DNA of 64,000 nucleotides from Aquitalea magnusonii. GTDB lineage: Bacteria > Pseudomonadota > Gammaproteobacteria > Burkholderiales > Chromobacteriaceae. The position numbers and the translations under genes were made by a program. Below the pieces are notes generated by a model. It had not been told where the DNA came from and did no database searches. It saw only the letters and a program-made list of their open reading frames with translations. Positions 33,506-42,307 of the stretch are shown piece after piece (position 1 is the first letter of the stretch; every line of letters begins with the position of its first letter). The DNA is taken from NCBI RefSeq assembly GCF_002217795.2, contig NZ_AP018823.1, positions 806,001-870,000 on the forward strand, in the 5' to 3' direction.

Positions 33506-34813
33506 ATGCTGTTTGTTCGTGAAGAAATGAGTTTCGACTCGGTCATGCTGGTGATACAAACCGGGTCGGGGCTGATCCAGCTGCTGCTGGGTGTGTTATG
33601 CCTGCTGGCCGGCACTTTTGCCGCCCGGCAGTCCTTCCGGCGCTGGTTTTTGCACCACCCGGAACGCTACGAGCATTTTCTGCCCTATGCGGCCTTCCGG
33701 CTGGTGCTGCCCACGGTGTCGCTGGGCTGCATGCTGCTGAGCATCCTGATCTGGAACTGGCTGACTCACAGCCGTCCGCACCTGCTGCCGCTGTTTACCG
33801 CCATGTTGTTCTGGCTGGGGGTGATCCGCCTGTTTACCGCAGTCATGCGCCAGGCGCTGCCGCAAGGCAAATTCGAACGCAATTCGGAACACTTCATCGC
33901 CACGGTGCTGTGGCTGGGCTTTGTCAGTTGGGCCATCGGCTTTGATGATGTGATGCTGGACTGGCTGCAGTCGGTGTCCTTCAGTGTGGGTAAAACCCAT
34001 CTGGACTTGCTCACCATCCTCAACGCCATGCTGTGGGTGTCCATCATCGTGGTGGTGGCCTTGTGGGTCAGCCGGGTGATTGAAGCGCGGGTGATGGCGC
34101 TCAAGCACATGGACCTGTCCTTGCGCATCGTGTTTGCCAAGATGGCGCGCACCTTGCTGATTGTCGTGGCGGTGCTCATTGCCCTGCCGGTGGTGGGGAT
34201 AGACCTCACCGTGCTGTCGGTATTTGGTGGTGCGCTGGGTGTGGGGCTGGGTTTCGGTCTGCAGAAGATTGCCAGCAACTATGTGTCCGGCTTCATCATC
34301 CTGCTGGACCGCTCCATCCGCATTGGCGACCGCCTGATGGTGGACAACCGCGTTGGCTACGTCACGCGCATTACCTCGCGCTACGTGGTACTGAAAAGCG
34401 CCGATGGCTCGGAAGCGCTGGTGCCGAACGACGCGCTGATTTCCAATACCGTGATCAACCAGTCCTACTCGGACAAGGCGATGTGGATCAGCCTGCCCAT
34501 CCAGGTGGATTACGGCACCGATCTGGATCAGGCGCTGGCGGTATTGCGTGAGTCGGCCGCCCATCCGCGGGTGCAGACCGCTCCGGCCCCGGCCGCCTTT
34601 GTCACCGCCTTTGCCGATAGCGGCATCAATCTGGAGCTGGGCATCTGGGTGAAAGACCCGGAAAACGGTTTCATGGGCTTGCGTTCGGAAATCTATCTGG
34701 CCATCTGGCGGCGTTTCAAGGAGCTGGGCATCGAGATTCCCTATCCGCAGCGGGATGTGCGTATTGTCAGCGATGTGGCCGTGGCGCTGCCCGGCAAGGG
34801 AGAGCAGGCATGA
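33506..34813 (+). CDS. Mechanosensitive channel, MscS family
   Basis: This 435-residue protein has several N-terminal membrane segments followed by the MscS core: a pore-lining helix rich in G and A (F-G-G-A-L-G-V-G-L-G-F-G-L-Q), then the conserved Q-K-I-A-S-N-Y-V-S-G-F and the beta domain (I-G-D-R-L-M-V, then L-V-P-N-D). It is larger than E. coli MscS, with extra membrane helices before the core. It would open on membrane tension. The response-regulator gene downstream overlaps by four bases. Confidence 0.92.
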   Translation: MLFVREEMSFDSVMLVIQTGSGLIQLLLGVLCLLAGTFAARQSFRRWFLHHPERYEHFLPYAAFRLVLPTVSLGCMLLSILIWNWLTHSRPHLLPLFTAMLFWLGVIRLFTAVMRQALPQGKFERNSEHFIATVLWLGFVSWAIGFDDVMLDWLQSVSFSVGKTHLDLLTILNAMLWVSIIVVVALWVSRVIEARVMALKHMDLSLRIVFAKMARTLLIVVAVLIALPVVGIDLTVLSVFGGALGVGLGFGLQKIASNYVSGFIILLDRSIRIGDRLMVDNRVGYVTRITSRYVVLKSADGSEALVPNDALISNTVINQSYSDKAMWISLPIQVDYGTDLDQALAVLRESAAHPRVQTAPAPAAFVTAFADSGINLELGIWVKDPENGFMGLRSEIYLAIWRRFKELGIEIPYPQRDVRIVSDVAVALPGKGEQA

Positions 34814-35445
34814 GCGGCAAAAAACTGGCCATCGTGGATGATGATGCTGCCGTCCGGCAGGCGCTGATCTGGCTGCTGGACGGCCAGGGTTATCAGGTAA
34901 GCGGTTTCGAGAGCGCGGAAGAGTTTCTGGCCACCGGCCCGGATATCAGCTTCAACGGCTTGATTGTCGACCTGCGCATGTCTGGCATGTCCGGCATCAT
35001 GCTGCTGGAGCGGCTGGCCGGCCTGGAGTACTGCCCGCCTGCCATCATGCTGACCGCCCATGGCGATGTGCCGCATGCGGTGGCAGCCATCAAGCTGGGG
35101 GCGCTGGATTTCATGGAAAAGCCCTTCGATGACGAAGTGCTGCTGGCGCGCGTGGATAATATGTTGCAGCAGGATGAGGCCAACCGCGCCAGCCATGCCC
35201 GCCGCCAGCGCGTGGGTGGGCTGCTGGCACAGCTTACCGAGCGCGAGAAGGAAGTAATGCAATTGATTCTGCTGGGCAAGCTCAACAAGCAGATTGCCGA
35301 GGATCTTTCCATCAGCATGAAGACGGTAGAGGTCCATCGCTCGCGCGTGTTCGAGAAAATGGGCGTCAAGTCTGCGGTGGAGCTGGCCGGCCTGCTGGCT
35401 GCCAGTCAGGCCGACAGTGGCGGGAGCCGTAGCGATGGGCACTAA
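34810..35445 (+). CDS. FixJ/NarL-type response regulator
   Basis: This 211-residue protein has a receiver domain (D-D-D near residues 9-11, phospho-acceptor Asp in I-V-D-L-R-M, K in E-K-P-F) and a LuxR-type HTH (L-T-E-R-E-K-E-V, then I-A-E-D-L-S-I-S-M-K-T-V-E-V-H). No sensor kinase is next to it. The MscS gene overlaps upstream. The PAS sensor kinase at the end of the window has a FixL-like layout, but the distance (27 kb) makes a pairing only a guess. Its targets are unknown. Confidence 0.92.
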   Translation: MSGKKLAIVDDDAAVRQALIWLLDGQGYQVSGFESAEEFLATGPDISFNGLIVDLRMSGMSGIMLLERLAGLEYCPPAIMLTAHGDVPHAVAAIKLGALDFMEKPFDDEVLLARVDNMLQQDEANRASHARRQRVGGLLAQLTEREKEVMQLILLGKLNKQIAEDLSISMKTVEVHRSRVFEKMGVKSAVELAGLLAASQADSGGSRSDGH

Positions 35446-35881
35446 ACAGCCGGTGTCGGTGCTGGTGGTGATCCACACCGTGGATGGCCAGGTTCTGCTG
35501 ATCGAACGGGCGGACAAGCCCGGCTACTGGCAATCGGTCACTGGCAGCCGCGAAGGCAGCGAGGCCCTGCTGGAAACAGCCCGGCGCGAGGTGCTGGAAG
35601 AAACCGGGCTGGATGCCGACCAGCATGTGCTGAGTGACTGGCAATTGCACAACCGCTACGAAATCTACCCGCACTGGCGGCATCGCTATCCTGCCGGCGT
35701 CACGCATAACGACGAGTATGTGTTTGGCCTGCAACTGGACAAGCCGCAGCCGGTGCAACTGGCTCCCGGCGAGCACACCGCCCAGCAATGGCTGCCATGG
35801 CAGCAGGCCGCCGCGCTGGTGTTTTCCCCGTCCAATGCCGCTGCCATTCGCCTGCTGCCCAGCCGGCTTGGCCTGGTTTAA
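35435..35881 (+). CDS. nudB: Dihydroneopterin triphosphate diphosphatase NudB
   Basis: This 148-residue Nudix hydrolase begins K-Q-P-V-S-V-L-V-V-I-H-T, as NudB does, and carries the full Nudix box G-x5-E-x7-R-E-V-L-E-E-T-G-L at about residues 36-58. NudB removes pyrophosphate from dihydroneopterin triphosphate in folate synthesis. The aspartate/glutamate segment N-D-E-Y-V-F-G-L is also typical. ATG 35435 overlaps the regulator gene by 11 bases. Its 3' end is three bases from the convergent chrA stop. Confidence 0.88.
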   Translation: MGTKQPVSVLVVIHTVDGQVLLIERADKPGYWQSVTGSREGSEALLETARREVLEETGLDADQHVLSDWQLHNRYEIYPHWRHRYPAGVTHNDEYVFGLQLDKPQPVQLAPGEHTAQQWLPWQQAAALVFSPSNAAAIRLLPSRLGLV

Positions 35882-35884
35882 GCC

Positions 35885-37219
35885 TCAAGAGTGCAGCAGG
35901 TAGCCGCAGCATGCGGCGGCAGCCATCACCCTGATGATGCCCAGCTTGTAACGCAGCAAGGCCACGGCAGCCGCCAGTGCAATCAGCAGCGCCGTCCAGT
36001 CCGGGCCGGCTTGCCAGCCCTGCGGCCACAGCACCTGCCAGCCAAAAAACAGCGCCAGATTGGCAATCACCCCAACCACGGCTGCGGTAATGGCGGTGAG
36101 CGGGGCGCTCAGTGCCTGGCTGTCATGGCTGCGTTCAATCAGCGGCCCACCAGCCAGGATGAACAGAAAGGATGGCAGGAAGGTAAACCAGGTCACCAGC
36201 GTGGCGGCCAGCGTACCTGCCAGCGCCGGCGACAACATGCTCACATGCTGGTAGCCGCCGACAAAGCCGACAAAGGCCACCACCATGATCAGCGGGCCGG
36301 GCGTGGTTTCACCCAGTGCCAGGCCATCCATCATCTGTCCGGCACTCAGCCAGCCGTAATGTGCCACCGCACCCTGATACACATAGGGCAGCACCGCATA
36401 AGCACCGCCAAAAGTCAGCAAGGCGGCCTTGGTAAAGAACCAGCCCATCTGGGTGAAGGGGTGTTGCCAGCCCAGCAGACTGTAGAGCAGCAGCATGGGG
36501 CCACACCATAGCAGGCCGCCGGCCAGCACGACGCGCAGCAGACCGCCCCGGCTGAAGCGGGCATGGGCCGGGGTGGGCGTGTCATCATCAATCAGCGCCG
36601 GACCGCCATGCTGTCCGGGCTGGCCGTGGCGGGTGTTGGCGCGGGCAAACACGGCTGGCCAGCGGTACTTGGCCAAGTGGCCGGTCAGTGCGGCGGACAG
36701 GATGATGAGCGGAAACGGCAGTTGCAGCAGCGACAGCCCCAGAAATGCCGCCAAGGTCAGCAGCCACAGTCCCCGGTTTTTCAGCACGCGCTGGCCAATG
36801 CGCAGTGCCGCCTGCAGCACGATGGCCACGATGGCTGGCTTGAGGCCATAAAACAGCCCGGCCAGTAGCGGGAGCTGACCAAACACCAGATATCCCCAGC
36901 TCAGCCCAATCAGGATGAATAGCGAAGGCAAGACGAACAGTCCGCCGGCCATGATGCCGCCTGCACTGCGATGCATCAGCCAGCCGATATAGGTGACCAG
37001 TTGCTGTGCTTCCGGCCCCGGCAGCAGCATGCAGTAGTTCAGCGCATGCAAAAAGCGCCGTTCGGAAATCCAGCGCCGTTTCTCCACCAGCTCCTGGTGC
37101 AGGATGGCAATCTGCCCGGCTGGTCCGCCAAAGCTGAGGAAGCCCAGCTTGAGCCAGAAGCCAAATGCCTGGCGCAGGCTGACAGGGGCTGGCACTTGTT
37201 GTTCTGCGGTGTTGTGCAT
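35885..37219 (-). CDS. chrA: Chromate transporter ChrA
   Basis: This 444-residue membrane protein of the CHR family shows two homologous halves. The first has F-G-G-P-A-G-Q-I near residue 31 and L-P-G-P-E-A-Q-Q-L; the second has F-G-G-A-Y-A-V-L-P and E-T-T-P-G-P-L. About ten to twelve hydrophobic segments are visible. It exports chromate, giving chromate resistance. No chrB regulator is adjacent. It is convergent with nudB. Confidence 0.93.
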   Translation of the reverse strand: MHNTAEQQVPAPVSLRQAFGFWLKLGFLSFGGPAGQIAILHQELVEKRRWISERRFLHALNYCMLLPGPEAQQLVTYIGWLMHRSAGGIMAGGLFVLPSLFILIGLSWGYLVFGQLPLLAGLFYGLKPAIVAIVLQAALRIGQRVLKNRGLWLLTLAAFLGLSLLQLPFPLIILSAALTGHLAKYRWPAVFARANTRHGQPGQHGGPALIDDDTPTPAHARFSRGGLLRVVLAGGLLWCGPMLLLYSLLGWQHPFTQMGWFFTKAALLTFGGAYAVLPYVYQGAVAHYGWLSAGQMMDGLALGETTPGPLIMVVAFVGFVGGYQHVSMLSPALAGTLAATLVTWFTFLPSFLFILAGGPLIERSHDSQALSAPLTAITAAVVGVIANLALFFGWQVLWPQGWQAGPDWTALLIALAAAVALLRYKLGIIRVMAAAACCGYLLHS

Positions 37220-37364
37220 GGTGGGGCGCTGGGTCCTGGCAGGAGGGTGCTTGGATTGTCGGCAATTTGTCTGGCAATGACAAACTTCGTCACAAAACAG
37301 GCAAGGACATCAGCGGTGGCTGTCGTTACAATCCGTTTTTAAATTTTCATGTAACCTTACTGTC

Positions 37365-37967
37365 ATGTCTGCACTGGAAAGCATCAATCAGGCCTGTTTC
37401 CTGTTCATCAACGCGACACCTGCCTCCGCGGCATTGATGCTCAAGCTGGCCATCTTCTTTGCCAAATACCTGATTTTGCTGATTCCGGTGCTGCTGCTGG
37501 CCATGTGGTTGTGGGGGGATGCGGCCCAGCGCGAACGCGCACTCAAGGTGCTCAGCAGCGTGGCGCTGGCCTTGCTGGCGAACCAACTGATTGGCCTGCT
37601 GTGGGATCACCCGCGGCCCTTTGCCATTGGGCTGGGATATCGTTTTATCAACCATGTGGCCGATCCATCCTTTCCCAGTGACCACACCACCATCTTTGCC
37701 ACCACCGCCTTTGCCTTCTGGCTGGCCGGCAAGGCCGGGCTGGGCCAGTTGCTGCTGGGCATGACCCTGCTGGTAGGCTGGGCGCGCATTTACCTGGGCG
37801 TACACTGGCCGCTGGACATCCTGGGCGGCCTGCTGCTGTCGCTGCCCTACAGTTGGCTGCTGCACCGGCTCTGGCCCTTGTTCGGTTCCAGCCTGGTGTC
37901 GGCGGTCAACCGCAGCTATCGCTGCCTGCTGGCCAGACCGATTGCCCGTGGTTGGCTCAAGGCCTGA
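37365..37967 (+). CDS. PAP2-family undecaprenyl-diphosphatase-like phosphatase
   Basis: This 200-residue membrane protein has the three PAP2 phosphatase motifs: D-H-P-R-P-F near 85, P-S-D-H-T-T near 104 and R-I-Y-L-G-V-H-W-P-L-D-I near 142. These fit the BcrC group that recycles undecaprenyl pyrophosphate for cell-wall synthesis. Five to six membrane segments are seen. The first methionine at 37365 starts the family N-terminus. Confidence 0.87.
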   Translation: MSALESINQACFLFINATPASAALMLKLAIFFAKYLILLIPVLLLAMWLWGDAAQRERALKVLSSVALALLANQLIGLLWDHPRPFAIGLGYRFINHVADPSFPSDHTTIFATTAFAFWLAGKAGLGQLLLGMTLLVGWARIYLGVHWPLDILGGLLLSLPYSWLLHRLWPLFGSSLVSAVNRSYRCLLARPIARGWLKA

Positions 37968-38032
37968 AGGCTGGGCCGCTGCGGTAATCAGCAAGCAGGC
38001 CAGCGCCGCGTTCTTGCAGCGCGCGCTGCCAC

Positions 38033-39196
38033 TCAGGCAGTCAGCTGCAGCCAGCCTTGCATCATCATCACCAGCGCTATCACCACCATAAGCAGGCTGG
38101 ACAGATAAGGCAGACGCCGCGCCGCATCATCCAGCCTGCCCATTTTCTGTCCCAGCTTTTGTGCGCCCCAGGCGGCAAGCACCCCCACGCTGACCAGCGA
38201 AATCGCCAGCCCCAGGCTGAAGGACGCCACCATGGTGATTCCCAGTGCCACCCGCTTGAGCTGCAGGCACAGCAGCAAAATGGTGACCGAGGCCGGACAG
38301 GGCATCAGGCCACCGGTCAGGCCAAACAGGGCAATCTGGCCGGTGCTGACGGTTTGCCCGGCAAAGCGGCGGGCAATTTCATCGGCATGTGCTTTTTCGT
38401 GGGGATCCTGATAGACCGGCTCGGACCGGCGCGGCCGCTGCAAAGCGGAGTGGCTTGCCATGGCCGGGCGCATGCCGCTGGCTTGCAGCCGGCCTGCTTG
38501 GCGGTAGCCCTGTTGTGCCGCCGCACCAATGCGCAGGCTAAAGCGGTGGCTGTGGTCGCCGTGCTGCATGTCCAGGGTGACATCAAACTGATGTGGCGCT
38601 GCCTGCGGGCTGGCTGACTGCAGATACGCTCCCTTGGGCTGCAAGACATGGCTTTCTTCGCTGCCGTCATCGCGGCGCAGGTGCAGTACATAGCGGACAT
38701 CGCCAGCGGCTTGTTGCGGCCGCATGCGCGGGGTGTAGCAATACAGTTGCCAGCATGCGCTGTTGTGGTCGAGCAGCAGCTCCACCACCCCGTGTCCGGT
38801 ATTGATGATCTGGCCGCCGTGCGGAGCCTGCTGCCAGGCGCGGGCAGCCAGATTGTCCAGCCGGGTGCGCCAGAACATCCAACTGGCAATCCCCAGTACG
38901 ATCAGTCCCGATAGCAGCAGCAGCCATGGCTCCGCCTGCTCTACCAGCAACTGGTTGCCAAAGTGCAGCGCGGCAGCGGCCAGCAACCACACCACCAGCG
39001 AATGCGACAGGGCCGCACACAGGCCCAGCAGCACGGCCTGGGCAATGCTGCCGCGGATGGCGATGATGAAGGAGGCCATCAGTGTCTTGGAATGGCCGGG
39101 TTCCAGCCCGTGCAGCGCCCCCAGCAGGATGGCGGAAGGAATGAACAGCCACAGATTGGTGGAGCCTTGCTGTATCAGTTGGAAAAGAGGTGGCAT
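38033..39196 (-). CDS. rcnA: Nickel/cobalt efflux protein RcnA
   Basis: This 387-residue membrane protein belongs to the NicO/RcnA family. The N-terminal region has the family segment H-G-L-E-P-G-H-S-K-T, with the metal-binding histidines, and A-I-R-G-S-I-A-Q-A-V. A long central soluble region precedes the last membrane helices. I chose the ATG at 39196: an upstream start at 39229 would place the operator (39232-39246) immediately beside the coding sequence. It is divergent from rcnR, the usual arrangement. Confidence 0.92.
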   Translation of the reverse strand: MPPLFQLIQQGSTNLWLFIPSAILLGALHGLEPGHSKTLMASFIIAIRGSIAQAVLLGLCAALSHSLVVWLLAAAALHFGNQLLVEQAEPWLLLLSGLIVLGIASWMFWRTRLDNLAARAWQQAPHGGQIINTGHGVVELLLDHNSACWQLYCYTPRMRPQQAAGDVRYVLHLRRDDGSEESHVLQPKGAYLQSASPQAAPHQFDVTLDMQHGDHSHRFSLRIGAAAQQGYRQAGRLQASGMRPAMASHSALQRPRRSEPVYQDPHEKAHADEIARRFAGQTVSTGQIALFGLTGGLMPCPASVTILLLCLQLKRVALGITMVASFSLGLAISLVSVGVLAAWGAQKLGQKMGRLDDAARRLPYLSSLLMVVIALVMMMQGWLQLTA

Positions 39197-39231
39197 GATG
39201 TCGGGTTCACGATGAGCATTGCCTGGCAATA

Positions 39232-39246
39232 TACTCCACCCCAGTA
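39232..39246. promoter_or_regulatory. RcnR operator
   Basis: TACT-CCACCCC-AGTA matches the E. coli RcnR site pattern TACT-G/C tract-AGTA. It lies between the divergent rcnA and rcnR starts. Confidence 0.82.
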
Positions 39247-39270
39247 TATTTTGAGAAAGAAAATCGCCGC

Positions 39271-39564
39271 ATGGGACACACCGTCAAGGGAAAAAAGCCT
39301 TTACTGGCAAGGGTAAGACGCATCAAGGGCCAGGCTGCAGCCATTGAGCGAGCGCTGGAAGAGGGCGAGGAGTGCATGGCGGTGTTGCAGCAGATTGCTG
39401 CCATCCGCGGTGCGGTAAACGGCCTGATGGCCGAGGTGCTGGAAGGTCATTTGCGCGAGCATTTGCTGTTGCCTGCGCCCGCCGCAGGCGAGCCGGAACA
39501 GCCTCCGGCGCGGCAGGAAGAGGTGGATCAGGTGATGCGGATTGTACGCTCCTACCTCAAGTAA
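39271..39564 (+). CDS. rcnR: Nickel/cobalt-responsive repressor RcnR
   Basis: This 97-residue CsoR/RcnR-family repressor keeps all four residues used for nickel/cobalt binding by RcnR: His3, Cys35, His60 and His64. This separates it from the copper (CsoR) and formaldehyde (FrmR) groups. It represses rcnA in the absence of metal through the operator between the two genes. The C-terminus has an extra proline-rich stretch (about 70-85) before the last helix. Confidence 0.94.
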   Translation: MGHTVKGKKPLLARVRRIKGQAAAIERALEEGEECMAVLQQIAAIRGAVNGLMAEVLEGHLREHLLLPAPAAGEPEQPPARQEEVDQVMRIVRSYLK

Positions 39565-39688
39565 CACGCCTAGCCATCCCTGTTTCTGGCGGCGGGACTG
39601 CTGCTGCAGGTGGGTGGCGCACAGCAAACCGGTGGTTATTTGCGAAAATGCCTGGCGCAAGGCCCCCTGATTGCGCTATGGATAAGCC

Positions 39689-40435
39689 ATGAAACCGCTC
39701 AATATCACCACCTACAATATTCACAAGGGCATGTCGCCGCTGAATCGCCATCTGCGGGTCAACGAGATTGCCCATGCGCTGGAAACCCTCGCTCCCGATC
39801 TGCTGTTCCTGCAGGAAGTCCAAGGCAAGAATCTGTTGCGCTCCCTGCGCCATGAGGGCTGGCCGGTCCAGCCGCAGCATCACTATCTGGCGCGGCGGCT
39901 GGATCACAAGGTGGTGTATGGCCTGAATGCCGCTTATGAGCATGGTCATCATGGCAATGCGGTGTTGTCTCGCTATCCCATCATCGAATGGTGTAATCGT
40001 GACATCTCGGTCAACCGTTTTGAAAGCCGCGGTGTATTGCACTGCATGATGCTGCCCAAGGGCTGGCACCAGCCGGTGGCGGCATTGTGTGCGCACCTTA
40101 ATCTGCTGGCACGCGACCGGCGCAAGCAATATGCCAATCTGGTGCATTACATTCGCGAGGCGATTGCCCCGGATGTACCCATCATCCTGGCGGGGGACTT
40201 CAATGACTGGCAGGGCGAGGCCTCAGACTGCCTGCGCGAGGCCGGCTTGCAGGAAGTCTTCCAGCAATATCGTGGCCACCATGCCTCCAGCTTTCCTGCC
40301 CGTTTGCCGGTATTGCCGCTGGACCGCATCTATACCCGTGGCTTGCGCACCGTCAGTGCCGAGGTGCTGCACGGGCGGCCATGGTCGCGCCTGTCCGACC
40401 ACTTGCCTCTGACGGCATCGCTGCTTCCAGCCTGA
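39689..40435 (+). CDS. Endonuclease/exonuclease/phosphatase-family protein
   Basis: This 248-residue protein has the motifs of the EEP superfamily: T-Y-N-I-H-K-G-M near 7-14, L-Q-E-V near 41, G-N-A-V-L-S-R-Y-P, A-G-D-F-N-D-W, and L-S-D-H-L-P-L near the end. The last two hold the catalytic Asp/Asn and His. Substrates in this family range from DNA to phosphoinositides and sphingomyelin; the target here cannot be told. There is no signal peptide, so it is cytoplasmic. Confidence 0.9.
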   Translation: MKPLNITTYNIHKGMSPLNRHLRVNEIAHALETLAPDLLFLQEVQGKNLLRSLRHEGWPVQPQHHYLARRLDHKVVYGLNAAYEHGHHGNAVLSRYPIIEWCNRDISVNRFESRGVLHCMMLPKGWHQPVAALCAHLNLLARDRRKQYANLVHYIREAIAPDVPIILAGDFNDWQGEASDCLREAGLQEVFQQYRGHHASSFPARLPVLPLDRIYTRGLRTVSAEVLHGRPWSRLSDHLPLTASLLPA

Positions 40436-40774
40436 AAATGCTGATGTTCGATATGAAACATCAGTATTTGGCGATTGATAAAACCATGCCGTAATCCTGC
40501 TTTATAAGCAGCAAAATTTCCGTTTTACTGCAAAGCTTGCGCTTTTAGGGCAGGAATACTGCGTCAGCCTTGACGTAAAGCGAAAATTGATGTTCAATAC
40601 CGGAAATTAATCGCCGATTTGACACAGCTTGCGGGCGTAAAACAGCTAAAGCGTGGGTAAGCAGACCCCGTATCAATTCAGCTTCTGCTTATATAATCTT
40701 TTCAGTATTCAAAGATTCCATGCATAAAGCCCGCCAGCGTCATCGGCGGGCTTTATGCATTCCGGAGTATTTGA
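40436..40774. other. 339-base gene-free region before metN
   Basis: No coding frame is supported. The stretch is AT-rich and holds two small hairpins (stem 40441-40448/40457-40464, and CTGCTT/AAGCAG near 40500), a TATAAT at 40692-40697 without a clear -35, and the long hairpin annotated separately. It matches no riboswitch I know. Confidence 0.6.
40720..40760. terminator. 16-base-pair hairpin directly upstream of metN
   Basis: 40720-40735 pairs perfectly with 40745-40760 around a 9-base loop, with a GC core (AAGCCCGCC/GGCGGGCTT). The metN ribosome-binding site GGAG begins at 40764. It is either a terminator of an upstream transcript or an attenuator of metN. Confidence 0.6.
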
Positions 40775-41512
40775 ATGATTCATTTGCAAAATATCCGCAA
40801 GCGTTTTCGCCGCCCTGACGGTGGCTGGTTTGACGCTGTCCGCGATACCTCGTTATCCATCGCGCCGGGTGAAGTGTTCGGCTTGATCGGTTTTTCCGGT
40901 GCGGGCAAATCCACCTTGCTGCGCCTGATCAACCTGCTGGAGCGTCCCGATAGCGGTGCCGTCATCGTGGCGGGCCAGGATCTTACCGCCATGGACGCAC
41001 GCGCCTTGCGCCGTGCCCGCCAGCAGCTAGGCATGGTGTTCCAGCAGTTCAACCTGATGGCCAACCGCACGGTGGCCGGGAATGTCGCCTTTCCGTTGGA
41101 GATTGCCGGCTGGTCCAAGGCCGATATCGCCCAGCGCGTGGCGGAATGTCTGGAGGTGGTTGGCCTGAGCGACCGTGCCGAACATTACCCGGCCCAGTTA
41201 TCCGGTGGTCAGAAGCAGCGGGTGGGCATTGCCCGGGCGCTGGCTCCGCGCCCCAAGGTGATTCTGGCCGACGAGCCGACATCTGCCCTCGACCCCAAGA
41301 CCACCCAGTCCATCCTCGACTGTCTGCAGGATATCAACCGGCGCTTTGCTGTCACCGTGGTGATCGTCACCCATGAAATGCATGTGGTGCGCTCCATCTG
41401 CCACCGTGCTGCCGTGCTGGATGCCGGCAATGTGGTGGAAGTGGTTGAAGTCAGTGCCGGCGTGGTGGATGCACGCTCCGATCTGGCCCGTTCTCTGCTG
41501 GAGGCTGCGTGA
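40775..41512 (+). CDS. metN: Methionine-type ABC transporter ATPase, MetN-like, without C-terminal sensor domain
   Basis: This 245-residue ABC ATPase has Walker [10 protein letters not shown], signature L-S-G-G-Q-K-Q-R and Walker B V-I-L-A-D-E-P-T. It heads a metN-metI-metQ operon. E. coli MetN is about 343 residues, with a C-terminal domain that binds methionine and shuts down transport. That domain is absent here, so feedback control is probably missing. GGAG precedes the ATG, just after the hairpin. The substrate could be methionine or a related amino acid. Confidence 0.88.
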   Translation: MIHLQNIRKRFRRPDGGWFDAVRDTSLSIAPGEVFGLIGFSGAGKSTLLRLINLLERPDSGAVIVAGQDLTAMDARALRRARQQLGMVFQQFNLMANRTVAGNVAFPLEIAGWSKADIAQRVAECLEVVGLSDRAEHYPAQLSGGQKQRVGIARALAPRPKVILADEPTSALDPKTTQSILDCLQDINRRFAVTVVIVTHEMHVVRSICHRAAVLDAGNVVEVVEVSAGVVDARSDLARSLLEAA

Positions 41513-42198
41513 TGGAAGAACTGACTTTTGTTGCGGCACTGGCCGATCTGTCCGGCATGGCACCGGAAATCTGGCAGGCCTGTCGCGAAACCGCGCTGAT
41601 GCTGGCCGTGGGACTGGCGGCGGCCATCGTGCTGGGTGGTCCGCTGGGTATCCTGCTTTACCTGTCGCAGCCGGGGCAGTTGTTTGCCAACCGCCTGATC
41701 AACAGTGTGTTGGGCTGGACGGTCAATTTGGTGCGCTCCTTCCCCTTCATCATCCTGATGGTGTCGCTGGTGCCGCTGACCCGCTTGCTGGTGGGGAGCA
41801 CCATTGGTCCGGTGGCCGCTGCGGTTCCGCTGTCGATTGCCGCGATTCCCTATTTTGCCCGGCTGGTGGAACAGACCCTGCGCGAAATTCCACGCGGGGT
41901 GGTGGAGGCGGCGGAGGCGATGGGGGCCAGTCCCTGGCAAATCATCTGCAAGGTGCTGCTTAACGAAGCACGCGCCGGGCTGATTTCCAGCCTGACCATT
42001 CTCACCATCAGCTTTCTGAGCTATTCCGCCGTGGCGGGTGTGGTGGGCGGTGGTGGCATTGGTGATTTGGCCATCCGTTATGGTTATTACCGTTTCCAGA
42101 CCGATGTGATGGTGGCCATGGTGCTGCTGCTGGTGCTGATCGTGCAGATCATCCAGTTTGTCGGCAATCGGCTGGCGGCGCGGCTGGACAAGCGTTAA
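41512..42198 (+). CDS. metI: Methionine ABC transporter permease MetI
   Basis: This 228-residue permease has about five membrane segments and the ABC permease coupling loop E-A-A-E-A-M-G-A-S-P-W-Q near residue 140. It is very close to the MetI pattern (N-L-V-R-S-F-P-F-I-I-L-M near 70). ATG 41512 shares one base with the metN stop. A GTG three bases earlier is possible. Confidence 0.92.
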   Translation: MEELTFVAALADLSGMAPEIWQACRETALMLAVGLAAAIVLGGPLGILLYLSQPGQLFANRLINSVLGWTVNLVRSFPFIILMVSLVPLTRLLVGSTIGPVAAAVPLSIAAIPYFARLVEQTLREIPRGVVEAAEAMGASPWQIICKVLLNEARAGLISSLTILTISFLSYSAVAGVVGGGGIGDLAIRYGYYRFQTDVMVAMVLLLVLIVQIIQFVGNRLAARLDKR

Positions 42199-42307
42199 AC
42201 CGGAAAACCAGACCGGACGGCCATGGCCAGTCCGGCATTTGCAGCCGCTGTCCGACGGATGTCAGGCAGACCGGCAGATCCCTTACCTGATATTGCAAGG
42301 AGTTTTC

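Noticed and set aside
37345..37367. Pho-box-like pair (TGTAAC and CTGTCAT, 11 bases apart) before the PAP2 gene
   Set aside because: The second half-site overlaps the start codon, where PhoB could not activate transcription, and the first half-site matches poorly.
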